In this document: piece after piece, positions 45,822 through 53,956 of the stretch
Numbering within the stretch: the first letter of the stretch is position 1
Layout of the letters: each line of letters opens with the position of its first letter
DNA from: JACNJF01 sp050288105
GTDB lineage: Bacteria > Pseudomonadota > Gammaproteobacteria > GCA-001735895
DNA length: 64,000 nucleotides
Direction of reading: 5' to 3'
NCBI GenBank assembly: GCA_050288105.1
Contig: JBNKDE010000014.1
Coordinates: 42,132-106,131 of the forward strand
Program-made: the position numbers and the translations under genes
Notes under the pieces: model-generated
The model's input: only the letters and a program-made list of their open reading frames with translations
Databases searched by the model: none
Told to the model about the DNA's origin: nothing

Positions 45822-47078
45822 ATGAGCAAAAAGAATGCATTCTATGCACAATCGGGCGGTGTAACCGCTGTTATCAATGCTTCGGGCTGTGGCGTCATCG
45901 AAGCCTGCCGTAAAAACAGCGACAAGATTGGTAATGTGTATGCGGGACAGAACGGTATCATCGGTGCGCTTACCGAAAACCTGATCGATACCTCCAAAGA
46001 GTCTGCAGAAGATATCGCAGCGCTGAAAACCACGCCCTCCGGCGGTTTTGGCTCCTGCCGTTTCAAACTCAAAAGCCTGGAAGACAACAAGCGCGAGTAC
46101 GAGCGCCTGATCGAAGTCTTCAAGGCGCACGATATCGGCTACTTCTTCTACAACGGTGGTGGTGACTCGGCCGATACCTGTTATAAGGTCTCTCAGTTAT
46201 CCGAAAAAATGGGCTTCCCGGTTCAGGCTATCCATGTCCCTAAAACCGTCGACAACGACCTGCCGATCACCGATAACTGCCCTGGATTTGGCTCAGTAGC
46301 CAAGTATATTGCGGTTTCTACACTGGAAGCTTCGTTTGACGTACGCTCCATGGCAGCGACTTCGACCAAGATCTTCGTTATCGAAGTCATGGGACGTCAC
46401 GCTGGCTGGATCGCAGCCGCTGGCGCACTGGTAGAAGACTATGGCATTCCCGTGGTGACGCTGTTCCCTGAAGTCGAATTCGACAAGGAAAAATTCCTCG
46501 CCGTCGTTGATGCCAAGGTCAAGGAACACGGCTATTGCACTATCGTCGTTTCTGAAGGCGCACATTACCCCGACGGCAGCTTCCTCGCCGAACAGGGCAC
46601 ACGCGATTCCTTCGGACATGCCCAGCTGGGTGGTGCAGCACCGGTTGTTGCCAATATGATCAAGGATGCGCTGGGATATAAATTCCACTGGGCAGTAGCC
46701 GATTACCTGCAGCGCGCGGCGCGTCACCTGGCTTCTCAGTCGGATGTCGAACAGGCTTATGCGCTCGGTCAGGCAGCGGTAGAAAAAGCGCTGGAAGGCA
46801 AGAACTCCATCATGCCTACCGTGGTTCGTGAATCATCCAACCCCTATAAATGGAGCATTGGCGAAGCGCCGTTGAGTGAAGTTGCCAACGTGGAAAAAAT
46901 GATGCCACTGGATTTCATCACCGAAGACGGCTATGGCATTACCGACAAGTGTAAGGAATATCTTTACCCGCTGATCAAGGGTGAGGCTTATCCTGACTAC
47001 GATGACAACGGTATGCCCAAATACGTGACGCTGAAAAACCAGCTAATCGACAAGAAACTGCCTTCTTTTGAAATTTAA
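45822..47078 (+). CDS. pfp: Pyrophosphate-type 6-phosphofructokinase
   Basis: A 418-residue glycolytic enzyme that reversibly converts fructose 6-phosphate and PPi to fructose 1,6-bisphosphate and Pi. Two sites mark PPi use: GGGDS (112-116), with Asp where ATP enzymes have Gly, and Lys141 in PKTVDND, where ATP enzymes have PGTIDND. MGRHAGWIA and VVSEGAHYPDG are also present. Because it is reversible it can serve gluconeogenesis or the Calvin cycle and yield PPi for the nearby H+-PPase. GGAG precedes the ATG, and a terminator follows the stop. Confidence 0.92.
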   Translation: MSKKNAFYAQSGGVTAVINASGCGVIEACRKNSDKIGNVYAGQNGIIGALTENLIDTSKESAEDIAALKTTPSGGFGSCRFKLKSLEDNKREYERLIEVFKAHDIGYFFYNGGGDSADTCYKVSQLSEKMGFPVQAIHVPKTVDNDLPITDNCPGFGSVAKYIAVSTLEASFDVRSMAATSTKIFVIEVMGRHAGWIAAAGALVEDYGIPVVTLFPEVEFDKEKFLAVVDAKVKEHGYCTIVVSEGAHYPDGSFLAEQGTRDSFGHAQLGGAAPVVANMIKDALGYKFHWAVADYLQRAARHLASQSDVEQAYALGQAAVEKALEGKNSIMPTVVRESSNPYKWSIGEAPLSEVANVEKMMPLDFITEDGYGITDKCKEYLYPLIKGEAYPDYDDNGMPKYVTLKNQLIDKKLPSFEI

Positions 47079-47090
47079 TTGATACAATCA

Positions 47091-47114
47091 GGGCTGCACT
47101 CGCAGCCCTTTTTT
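47091..47114 (+). terminator. Rho-independent terminator after the PPi-phosphofructokinase gene
   Basis: GGGCTGC, loop ACTC, GCAGCCC, then six T. It lies 12 bases after the pfp stop and ends only three bases before the ATG of the next small gene. Confidence 0.88.
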
Positions 47115-47117
47115 ATC

Positions 47118-47318
47118 ATGATGACTTACCAACGCGCCAGAGAGTTACTGCAAACCCAAGTTTATATCGGTCACGGTTATAATCGCAATGCGGCGCGGCT
47201 GATTCTGGCAGAGGTGCAAAAAGACCTGGGACAGGACAGCGTCGACCGTCTGATTCAGGAACTGAACATGGGCGAAGTATTTGGATTTGTCCCTGGTGAG
47301 CATTTTAAATCTCAGTGA
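47118..47318 (+). CDS. Small hypothetical protein
   Basis: A 66-residue protein (or 65 if ATG 47121 is used). It begins three bases after a terminator T-run and has no Shine-Dalgarno sequence, so it would need readthrough or a leaderless message. The sequence is helical (YQRARELLQTQV, then NAARLILAEVQKDLGQDSVD) and ends in a GEVFGFVPGEHF turn. No family is recognised. Codon use and length make it plausible but not certain; the longer open frame from 47079 includes the terminator and is not credible. Confidence 0.5.
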   Translation: MMTYQRARELLQTQVYIGHGYNRNAARLILAEVQKDLGQDSVDRLIQELNMGEVFGFVPGEHFKSQ

Positions 47319-47418
47319 TTGATAGATTTCATACTAAAGCTATCGCTTAAACGCTCTACAAGTTTGGACGACACTGCTATAATCGCGCGCTCTTTAAGCT
47401 ATTAGCAGTGGCCAGACT

Positions 47419-47967
47419 ATGAATCTTGATCGCGTAAACTCGGGCGAAAATTGCCCTAATGATGTCAACGTCATTATCGAAATCCCTTCGCACAGTGACC
47501 CCGTCAAATATGAAGTAGACAAAACAACAGGCGCCATGTTTGTTGATCGCTTTATGGGTACCGCGATGCATTACCCCTGCAATTACGGTTATATCCCGCA
47601 CACGCTGTCCGATGATGGCGATCCAGCTGATGTACTGGTCGTCACCCCGGTACCTTTGATTAGCGGTTCAGTTATTCGTGTACGGCCGGTAGGTATGCTG
47701 AAAATGACCGATGAATCCGGTGAAGATGCCAAGATTCTGGGTGTGCCTATCGACAAACTGTCACGTATGTACCGTGAAATCGACTCGGTACGCGATATGC
47801 CCAGACCGTTACTGGATTCCATCTCCCATTTCTTTGAGCATTACAAGGATCTTGAAGATGGCAAATGGGTTCATATCGAAGGCTGGCTGGGCGCTGAAGA
47901 AGCCAAAAAGGAAATCATGGATAGTATAGAGAGATACAATACGGCGAAGGAAAAACCCGCTTTTTAG
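47419..47967 (+). CDS. ppa: Inorganic pyrophosphatase, family I
   Basis: A 182-residue soluble enzyme that hydrolyses PPi to phosphate. Family I marks are DRFMGTAMHYPCNYGYIP and the metal-binding DDGDPADVLV, with a third acidic site in GEDAKILGVP. Its coexistence with hppA and the PPi-PFK means soluble hydrolysis would compete with PPi use, so regulation between them is expected. Its stop overlaps the end of the convergent diguanylate cyclase gene by four bases. Confidence 0.95.
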   Translation: MNLDRVNSGENCPNDVNVIIEIPSHSDPVKYEVDKTTGAMFVDRFMGTAMHYPCNYGYIPHTLSDDGDPADVLVVTPVPLISGSVIRVRPVGMLKMTDESGEDAKILGVPIDKLSRMYREIDSVRDMPRPLLDSISHFFEHYKDLEDGKWVHIEGWLGAEEAKKEIMDSIERYNTAKEKPAF

Positions 47968-48653
47968 TCATCCTCCTCTGGCCGCGCCCGCGCAAACAGC
48001 GCTGCCCTTTCTTCCTGAGAAACTGATGTAACAGGCTTAACCGTGGCGAAATCAGCGTGACATACCTGATTTCGCCCCTGCTGTTTGGCCTGGTACAGGT
48101 ACTGATCAGCACTATCAACGAAGGTCTCAAAGCTCTGCTGATCATGCGCCTGGTAAAGTGCTACACCCAGGCTGGCAGTGATATTAAAGCTGGTATCTGC
48201 GAATTCAACCGCGCTACGTTGCAGGGTGGCTCGCACGCGCTGCGCTACCTTTACAGCCATAGGCAGACTGGTCTGGGGTAGTATCAGCACAAACTCTTCG
48301 CCGCCATAGCGGCATACAATATCCACCACTCGCAACTCCTGGCGGAACACATTTGCTGCTAACTGCAGGGCTTTATTTCCGCCCTCGTGTCCCCAGCGAT
48401 CGTTCACCTGTTTGAACAGGTCGAGATCAACCATCACCAGCGCGGTAGGCAAACCGGTACGATCACTACGCTGCATTTCATTCTGTAACGCCTGTTCGAA
48501 ATAGCGATAATTAAACAGTCCGGTCAGGGGATCAGTACTAACCTGTGTCTGCAGCTGACAAACGTCCTGCTGTAACTGCTGAACCTGAATAACCCAGTCG
48601 CAGTCACTAATACCGACCGGACATATTGTATTTTTCTTCTCTAACTGACTCAT
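47964..48653 (-). CDS. Soluble diguanylate cyclase (GGDEF)
   Basis: A 229-residue cytoplasmic protein with a short N-terminal part and one GGDEF domain (about 40-205). The signature GGEEF (CRYGGEEFVLIL) and the inhibitory I-site RVVD five residues upstream are intact, so it should make c-di-GMP with product feedback. DPLTGLFNYRYFEQAL opens the domain. The N-terminal 35 residues contain a predicted coiled coil (VQQLQQDVCQLQTQV) for dimerisation and two cysteines (CPVGISDCDW) of unknown use. ATG 48653 is preferred over the TTG codon before it. Confidence 0.9.
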   Translation of the reverse strand: MSQLEKKNTICPVGISDCDWVIQVQQLQQDVCQLQTQVSTDPLTGLFNYRYFEQALQNEMQRSDRTGLPTALVMVDLDLFKQVNDRWGHEGGNKALQLAANVFRQELRVVDIVCRYGGEEFVLILPQTSLPMAVKVAQRVRATLQRSAVEFADTSFNITASLGVALYQAHDQQSFETFVDSADQYLYQAKQQGRNQVCHADFATVKPVTSVSQEERAALFARARPEEDD

Positions 48654-48743
48654 CAAGCGGAGTATAACAACAGAACGTTACATTGCACTGCGCTTTATAC
48701 AGTAAAATCTGGGGTTTTGAATTACCTGCGATTTAGGCAAACG

Positions 48744-49757
48744 ATGACTCACTCCCCACTATCCTCCAGCGAGCATTATCGACAGTATTTTATTCGACAA
48801 CTGGGACAGCTACTTGAGTACGATGAACTGGGCGTATTTATACTGGTTGTCGCTAATGCCAGCATGGATGACAGCATTCTGGCTGAATTAAGAGCGCAGA
48901 TTGATAACCGGTTTGACTATTTCAAACAACAGATAGCGCAATCAATCGAATTTCCTGACGACGATCTGAGCGTATTTCTCAAGCTCGACGAGCTGGGGCT
49001 GGAGAATATCCAGCATAGCCGCAGCCGCACAGCAGGCGACTGGTCGTTACTGTTTAATCCATTACGCAGCTTGCGCCCCGCACGTAATAGCCAGCAGCAG
49101 ATTAGCAGTCTATTACAGCCTTTTGACGCCAAAGCGTTTCATTTCAACAAACCGTTCCTGGCTAGAGAAATAATCTGGAAAGGACAGCTCGAGATGCTTG
49201 AGGTTTGCTTGTTCTACAACAAGTTCCCCTTTGCTGATTACCATACCTTGCTGCTCATCAATGCGTCGGAGCAAAAACCGCAATGGCTCAATCAGCAGGA
49301 CATTAACGATATCGAGACATTCATGGATGCGCTTTCAGACTGGGAGCAGCTCGGGCTTGCCTATAATTCACTGGGTGCGTACGCGTCGGTGAATCACCAG
49401 CACTGGCAAATGGTGCTATCACAACAATCCTATCCAGTAGAACAGCTTCACTGGAAGCACAATGGTGGCGTCAGGGATTACCCGATTGGCGTGCAATGTT
49501 TTGCATCTGTGATGGATGCCTGGCAGGAGATCGATAGTCTGCAGCAAAACAACCAGCCCTTTAACCTGTTCATCCGCCATCACAGGGCCTATCTGATAAA
49601 ACGGAAAAAGCAGGGCGAGCTAGCTCAGCCAGCCTGGAGTGGCGGTCTGGCCTGGTCTGAGCTAGCGGGTCATTTTACTTTGACCCGGTTATCCGATTAT
49701 GACAGCCTGACGCCCCAGATGATCGAACAGCAACTGGCATTACTGAAAATTGACTAA
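48744..49757 (+). CDS. HIT/GalT-superfamily nucleotide phosphorylase-like protein
   Basis: A 337-residue protein from ATG 48744. The motif YNSLGAYASVNHQHWQ (HQHWQ at 218-222) matches the HxHxQ active site of the branch with diadenosine tetraphosphate (Ap4A) phosphorylase and GDP-hexose phosphorylase, where the second His is the nucleophile. An upstream strand pair FYNKFPFADYHTLLLIN fits the same fold. The reaction would be phosphorolysis of a nucleoside polyphosphate or nucleotide sugar, but the substrate is not known. It converges on a PP2C-SUMF1 gene with a four-base overlap. The assignment rests on motif recognition alone. Confidence 0.6.
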   Translation: MTHSPLSSSEHYRQYFIRQLGQLLEYDELGVFILVVANASMDDSILAELRAQIDNRFDYFKQQIAQSIEFPDDDLSVFLKLDELGLENIQHSRSRTAGDWSLLFNPLRSLRPARNSQQQISSLLQPFDAKAFHFNKPFLAREIIWKGQLEMLEVCLFYNKFPFADYHTLLLINASEQKPQWLNQQDINDIETFMDALSDWEQLGLAYNSLGAYASVNHQHWQMVLSQQSYPVEQLHWKHNGGVRDYPIGVQCFASVMDAWQEIDSLQQNNQPFNLFIRHHRAYLIKRKKQGELAQPAWSGGLAWSELAGHFTLTRLSDYDSLTPQMIEQQLALLKID

Positions 49758-51613
49758 AGCTCGCGAACCAGGCGAATACCCACATTGTACTGCCCCTTGT
49801 TGCTGGGGAAGGTTTCTCGATTCTCTACCCGCATCGAAGTTGCAGGGCTTCTGAATGCGCCGCCTCTGACAATCCGCACGCTGCAGTCACCACCTTCCCA
49901 TACCGAGCCGTCTTCCGGTGCATCGTTGTAGTTTCGATGGTAGCAATCATGCACCCATTCATACAGGTTGCCTGCAGTATCGTATAAACCAAAGGCATTG
50001 GGTTTGTAGGAACCCACCTTGGCCGTCTTGCTGGTATTCAGGTCTGAAGCGCAGTCAAAACAATGCGCATTGCCCTTGCCCTTGTCACTGCCCCACCAGA
50101 ACGTTGTTCTCTGACCGCCTCGGGCCGCGTATTCCCATTCAGCCTCGGAAGGTAAGCGATACTTTTTGCCGGTCTGTTTGCTTAACCAGGCGGCATAAGC
50201 AACGGCATCATCCCAGGATACGTTATTTACCGGATGGGTTTTACGATCCCAACCTGTACTGTCGGGTCTGGTGCGTCCTGTAGCACGCGCGAATACATCA
50301 TATTCCACGTAGGTAACTTCAAACACAGACATCGCAAATGCGGGCACATTCACCTTGTGGCGAGGTGTTTCATCCGGAGAAATCAGGCCTGAGGTATTAC
50401 CCATCAGGAAGCTGCCGGCGGGTATCGCTATCATTCTTGGGCCGCTTCCCCCACTATGCAGACGATCAGTAAACGGGTCAGGTCGATCAACATACTCTTC
50501 CTGTACCAGTGGCTCTGGTTGCTGAATCTCAGGCTGTTTAACCAGCTCCCTTGGCGGCGTTTTTACCTCGGGTGTCGCAGCAGGCGGTGCAGGTTCAACC
50601 GGCTCAGGCTGGGGCATCAGCTGTTTATCAATCTCACCCTCTACTTTTCCAATGACACTATCCAGCATGCCCTGTTGCCAGGCATAGAACACACCACCAG
50701 CAATGATCACGAGCAGCAAAAAGACGATCAGGCCACCATATGAGCGGGGCTCTTTTTGAGACGCGTAGTAATCGGAAGTATCTATCGATGGACTCGAGCG
50801 AGAAAGCGACTCTTTGGTTGATGGCGCAACAGGGACTTCCTGTTGCCTCTGCTTTTCCTTGATATCCACCACAATAATGGTGGTATTGTCCTGATTTATT
50901 TTATTAGCTTCTTCTACCGCCTTGAGTAATGCATACACACATTCTCGAGCAGTCGCCGACCAGGAGGAGTACTGAATAATAGCGCCGGCCCCCAGTGTAT
51001 CCAGGCCATCACTACTAATGATTAGACGATCACCTACGCGCAGTTTGATGGGGTGCTCAGGGCAATCGATACTACTGATCTCATCGCCGGTCATCGCACT
51101 CATGAGCATGTTACGCGACATTCCGGGTTGCTCTTCGATATCCATACCCTGTTCACGCATCATATCGATGTAAGCACCGTAACTATGATCCGCGTTCTGC
51201 TTAATCAATTCGCGATCTCGAATCAGGTATAGATGGCTGTCACCGACGCTGACCCAGTAAAGATTATGATCTTCCAGGTAGGCGGTTACCATAGTGCAGC
51301 CCATACCACGTAGTGCAGGGGTTTCCTTTATAGAATCCTTGATCTGCTGATTGGCACGATTGAGTGCACTGGATAAAGATTCAGGTACATTTTTGCTGGG
51401 GAAGTCGCCCTGAAACGCCTTATTGAATGTTGCCACCACCATGTTACTGGCGACATTACCTGCTGCATGCCCCCCCATACCATCGGCCATAATGACCAGA
51501 GAGCAGGACTTACCATTATCATCCTCTCCCAGCTGTGAAACCATGAAAGCATCTTCCTGGTAATCACGCGCACCATCGATCTGGTCACTGGCTATATCAA
51601 ATTCAACGTTCAT
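49754..51613 (-). CDS. PP2C phosphatase fused to a SUMF1-type domain
   Basis: A 619-residue membrane protein in three parts. Residues 1 to about 250 are a PP2C-type Ser/Thr phosphatase: DGARDYQEDAF, VIMADGMGGHAAG, VSVGDSHLYLIRD and later DNTTIIVVDI, with metal-binding aspartates present. A single TM helix is at about 290-312, then a Pro/Glu-rich linker (PEPVEPAPPAATPEV). Residues about 390-619 are a formylglycine-generating-enzyme-like (SUMF1) domain with RLPSEAEWEYAARGG, NAFGLYDTAGNLYEWV and RIVRGGAF. The catalytic cysteine pair of true FGE is not seen, so this part probably binds a ligand. It may report periplasmic signals to a Ser/Thr kinase partner encoded elsewhere. Confidence 0.88.
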   Translation of the reverse strand: MNVEFDIASDQIDGARDYQEDAFMVSQLGEDDNGKSCSLVIMADGMGGHAAGNVASNMVVATFNKAFQGDFPSKNVPESLSSALNRANQQIKDSIKETPALRGMGCTMVTAYLEDHNLYWVSVGDSHLYLIRDRELIKQNADHSYGAYIDMMREQGMDIEEQPGMSRNMLMSAMTGDEISSIDCPEHPIKLRVGDRLIISSDGLDTLGAGAIIQYSSWSATARECVYALLKAVEEANKINQDNTTIIVVDIKEKQRQQEVPVAPSTKESLSRSSPSIDTSDYYASQKEPRSYGGLIVFLLLVIIAGGVFYAWQQGMLDSVIGKVEGEIDKQLMPQPEPVEPAPPAATPEVKTPPRELVKQPEIQQPEPLVQEEYVDRPDPFTDRLHSGGSGPRMIAIPAGSFLMGNTSGLISPDETPRHKVNVPAFAMSVFEVTYVEYDVFARATGRTRPDSTGWDRKTHPVNNVSWDDAVAYAAWLSKQTGKKYRLPSEAEWEYAARGGQRTTFWWGSDKGKGNAHCFDCASDLNTSKTAKVGSYKPNAFGLYDTAGNLYEWVHDCYHRNYNDAPEDGSVWEGGDCSVRIVRGGAFRSPATSMRVENRETFPSNKGQYNVGIRLVREL

Positions 51614-51753
51614 CGATTCATCATTCTCGAGCTACAAGCTGTACTATAGTTTTAAGTTAAAGTAATTTCTAGGATAAATGCCTAAACCCCTAACATACTA
51701 ATACTAAGTTCAGTATTTGAGACCCCAGTTGAGTTTTAATTACTCAACGGCCA

Positions 51754-52176
51754 TTATTTCCTAATTAACGGTGTAAAATCGGATTGCTTTAACAGGTTCA
51801 ATGGTAGAAATAACGGTTCCGGCAAATCATACCAGTCCGCCCACATCCAGTCACTGCAATCCTGATTCGACGCGAGATCTTCCTGCGCTACATTCAGGCA
51901 TTGCATCTGGAAATACAGACTGATTGAGTGTAAACCATTGTCAAACAGGTTACTGGTATAACTGACCAGCCTGGCAGGTTCACACTCGAGCCCGGGGAAC
52001 GCGTGCTGCAGACGCCTCACCGCCTGTTCAGGTGATTCCGCGTAATGCAGCCATCCACCTGGTAACTGCCAGCTTCCGGGCATGGGTTGATTGCGCCTGC
52101 GTCCGATAAGTATGCGTTCCTGGTTGGTCAAAATCAGGGCAATGCCAATTGCAGGGACAGGATCAGGTTTATTCAT
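51754..52176 (-). CDS. Nudix-fold protein with degenerate active site
   Basis: A 140-residue protein from ATG 52176. It has the Nudix fold order: GIALILTNQERILIGRRR, MPGSWQLPGGWLHYAESPEQ and the C-terminal strands. The Nudix box should read GX5EX7REUXEEXGU. Here it starts well (G, five residues, E, seven residues, R), but the next glutamate is Leu and the EE pair is Ala-Phe. Metal-dependent hydrolysis is therefore unlikely and it may be a binding protein. It is a lone gene between the PP2C fusion and the DsrE-like gene. Confidence 0.78.
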   Translation of the reverse strand: MNKPDPVPAIGIALILTNQERILIGRRRNQPMPGSWQLPGGWLHYAESPEQAVRRLQHAFPGLECEPARLVSYTSNLFDNGLHSISLYFQMQCLNVAQEDLASNQDCSDWMWADWYDLPEPLFLPLNLLKQSDFTPLIRK

Positions 52177-52375
52177 CACTAAACGACTTGAATGCTTTAC
52201 ACCAAGTTTATTGTAATTGGGCGGTCAGATCAGATTATTTTCTCTGCCTGTTTTTTCATTGGCGGAGTTATGGGGAATGCAGGGACCGATGTGTATGCTG
52301 CAGATTGATATCGCCGTATCCATTGGCGGTTTATTTTGTGGATTTTGCCATTTGCTGGCAGCCTCCTAAGATTGC

Positions 52376-52401
52376 GGGACAGAACGCAGGCGCTCTGTCC
52401 C
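52376..52401. terminator. Hairpin between the Nudix and DsrE-like genes
   Basis: GGGACAGA, 10-base loop region, TCTGTCCC, starting 24 bases past the DsrE-like stop on the minus strand. No T-run follows, so it may be a transcript-end stabiliser or a weak terminator. Confidence 0.4.
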
Positions 52402-52424
52402 GAATCCAGATGATCCTTTGCTAA

Positions 52425-52844
52425 CTAGGGGCGTATATAAGCATAGCCCTGTTGCTGTAGTTCCATGATACGAATTACACCACCGGGAACCACGCCCACA
52501 CCCTCAATTAGCTGAGGCTTTTTACCGGTCTTCTTTTCAATCTTGCTCATGGTATTGGCACAGGCACTGAACGTAATATCCTGCATCGCCAGGCTGGAAA
52601 CACGTTTCGCCTGGGTACTTTTATTAGTTAACAAGCTTAAACCTGGACCATAAGCAACCACTTCAACGGTCACATTATCCATACCCAGTGCAGTCTGCAT
52701 ATTAACTGCATTATTTAACGCCAGAGCCTGGGTCGCCGGATCACTACTACTTACCTGTATAACCACTTTATTGTCTGCGGCTGATGCCATGCCGCTAAAC
52801 GCTAAGGCCAGAGTCATAAGAATTGCGGTTACAAACTTCTTCAT
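52425..52844 (-). CDS. Periplasmic DsrE/DsrF-like protein
   Basis: A 139-residue secreted protein from ATG 52844. A signal peptide (about 1-22) ends at AMASA-like residues (SGMASAADNK). The mature domain has the DsrE fold: KVVIQVSSSDPATQALAL and VEVVAYGPGLSLL, with one conserved cysteine (Cys95) in FSACANTM. Cytoplasmic DsrE proteins relay sulfur, but periplasmic versions of this COG1416 type have no proven role. It is divergent from the arsenosugar-type cluster. A G-rich run sits before the ATG. Confidence 0.75.
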   Translation of the reverse strand: MKKFVTAILMTLALAFSGMASAADNKVVIQVSSSDPATQALALNNAVNMQTALGMDNVTVEVVAYGPGLSLLTNKSTQAKRVSSLAMQDITFSACANTMSKIEKKTGKKPQLIEGVGVVPGGVIRIMELQQQGYAYIRP

Positions 52845-52973
52845 TGTTATTCCCCCCCGGGATTTATTGTTGAAATAATAAGATACAGGTTCGTGTAAAC
52901 ACCCATGCACAGTTAGACGTTTGAACTGTATGCTATATTCCCTGTCTGTTTATGAAACTCATTAATAAATACT

Positions 52974-53939
52974 ATGCTCGATACCTGGCCCCTGCTCAAA
53001 GACTCGAAATTTCCTGATATTCAACGAAGCAGGCTTGAAGTACTGCAGGTAAATCTCGGTTATTTATGTAACCAGACCTGTCAGCACTGCCATGTCAATG
53101 CCGGTCCCACGCGCAAGGAATTAATGAGCCAGAGCAGCATTACCGATTTATTGAATATCCTCAGGAATCCATCCATACACACACTGGACCTGACCGGCGG
53201 GGCGCCCGAAATGAATCCTCTGTTTAAAGAGCTGGTCGTTAAGGCAAAAGCGCTGGGGAAAAAAGTGATAGACCGCTGTAACCTGACTATTTTGACTGAA
53301 CCCGGCTACCAGGATCTAACCGACTTTCTGGCCAAGAATAAAGTCGAAATCGTCGCCTCCCTACCCTGCTATCTGGAGCAGAATGTCGACGGACAGCGTG
53401 GTAAGGGCGCTTACCAGAAAAGCATTACAGGACTGCGCAAGCTGAACCAGGCTGGCTATGCGCAAGCAGATAGCGACTTACTACTCAACCTCGTGTACAA
53501 CCCGACTGGTCCCTACCTGCCACCGGGTCAGCAGCAACTGGAACAGGATTACAAAAAATTCCTCAGTGAAAACTTCGATATTCAGTTCAATCAACTGTTC
53601 ACTATCACCAATATGCCGATTGCGCGCTTCGGTAGTAGCCTGATATCGCAGGGTAAATTTGAAGAATATATGAACCTGCTGAAAGACTCGATAAACCTTA
53701 ATAACCTGAATGCGGTAATGTGCCGAAACCAGCTGAGTGTCGACTGGCAGGGATATGTTTACGATTGTGATTTCAACCAGATGCTGAATTTAAACCTGAC
53801 CCATCCAGCGCGCCAGAAAAAACTACACCTGCGGGATTTGGCAGATATCGAGCTCGAACAACTGGATATTATTGTCGCCGACCACTGCTTTGGCTGTGTC
53901 GCTGGCGCCGGTAGTAGCTGCGGCGGCGCCCTGGACTGA
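52974..53939 (+). CDS. arsS: Radical SAM protein, arsenosugar biosynthesis type (ArsS-like)
   Basis: A 321-residue radical SAM enzyme. The SAM cluster motif is CNQTCQHC (Cys32, Cys36, Cys39), followed by LDLTGGAPEMNP. The C-terminal cysteine-rich tail DHCFGCVAGAGSSCGG matches the TIGR04167/DUF3641 family. Members join adenosyl-derived groups to methylated arsenic in oxo-arsenosugar formation, or act on unknown substrates. Two glycosyltransferase-like genes of the families usually found beside it follow directly, which supports the assignment. No arsenic methyltransferase is in the window. Confidence 0.82.
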   Translation: MLDTWPLLKDSKFPDIQRSRLEVLQVNLGYLCNQTCQHCHVNAGPTRKELMSQSSITDLLNILRNPSIHTLDLTGGAPEMNPLFKELVVKAKALGKKVIDRCNLTILTEPGYQDLTDFLAKNKVEIVASLPCYLEQNVDGQRGKGAYQKSITGLRKLNQAGYAQADSDLLLNLVYNPTGPYLPPGQQQLEQDYKKFLSENFDIQFNQLFTITNMPIARFGSSLISQGKFEEYMNLLKDSINLNNLNAVMCRNQLSVDWQGYVYDCDFNQMLNLNLTHPARQKKLHLRDLADIELEQLDIIVADHCFGCVAGAGSSCGGALD

Positions 53940-53956
53940 GCTGGAACGCGTTAACA

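Noticed and set aside
51700..51717. AATACT/AGTATT repeat upstream of the PP2C fusion gene
   Set aside because: Only six base pairs in AT-rich DNA, which is expected by chance.
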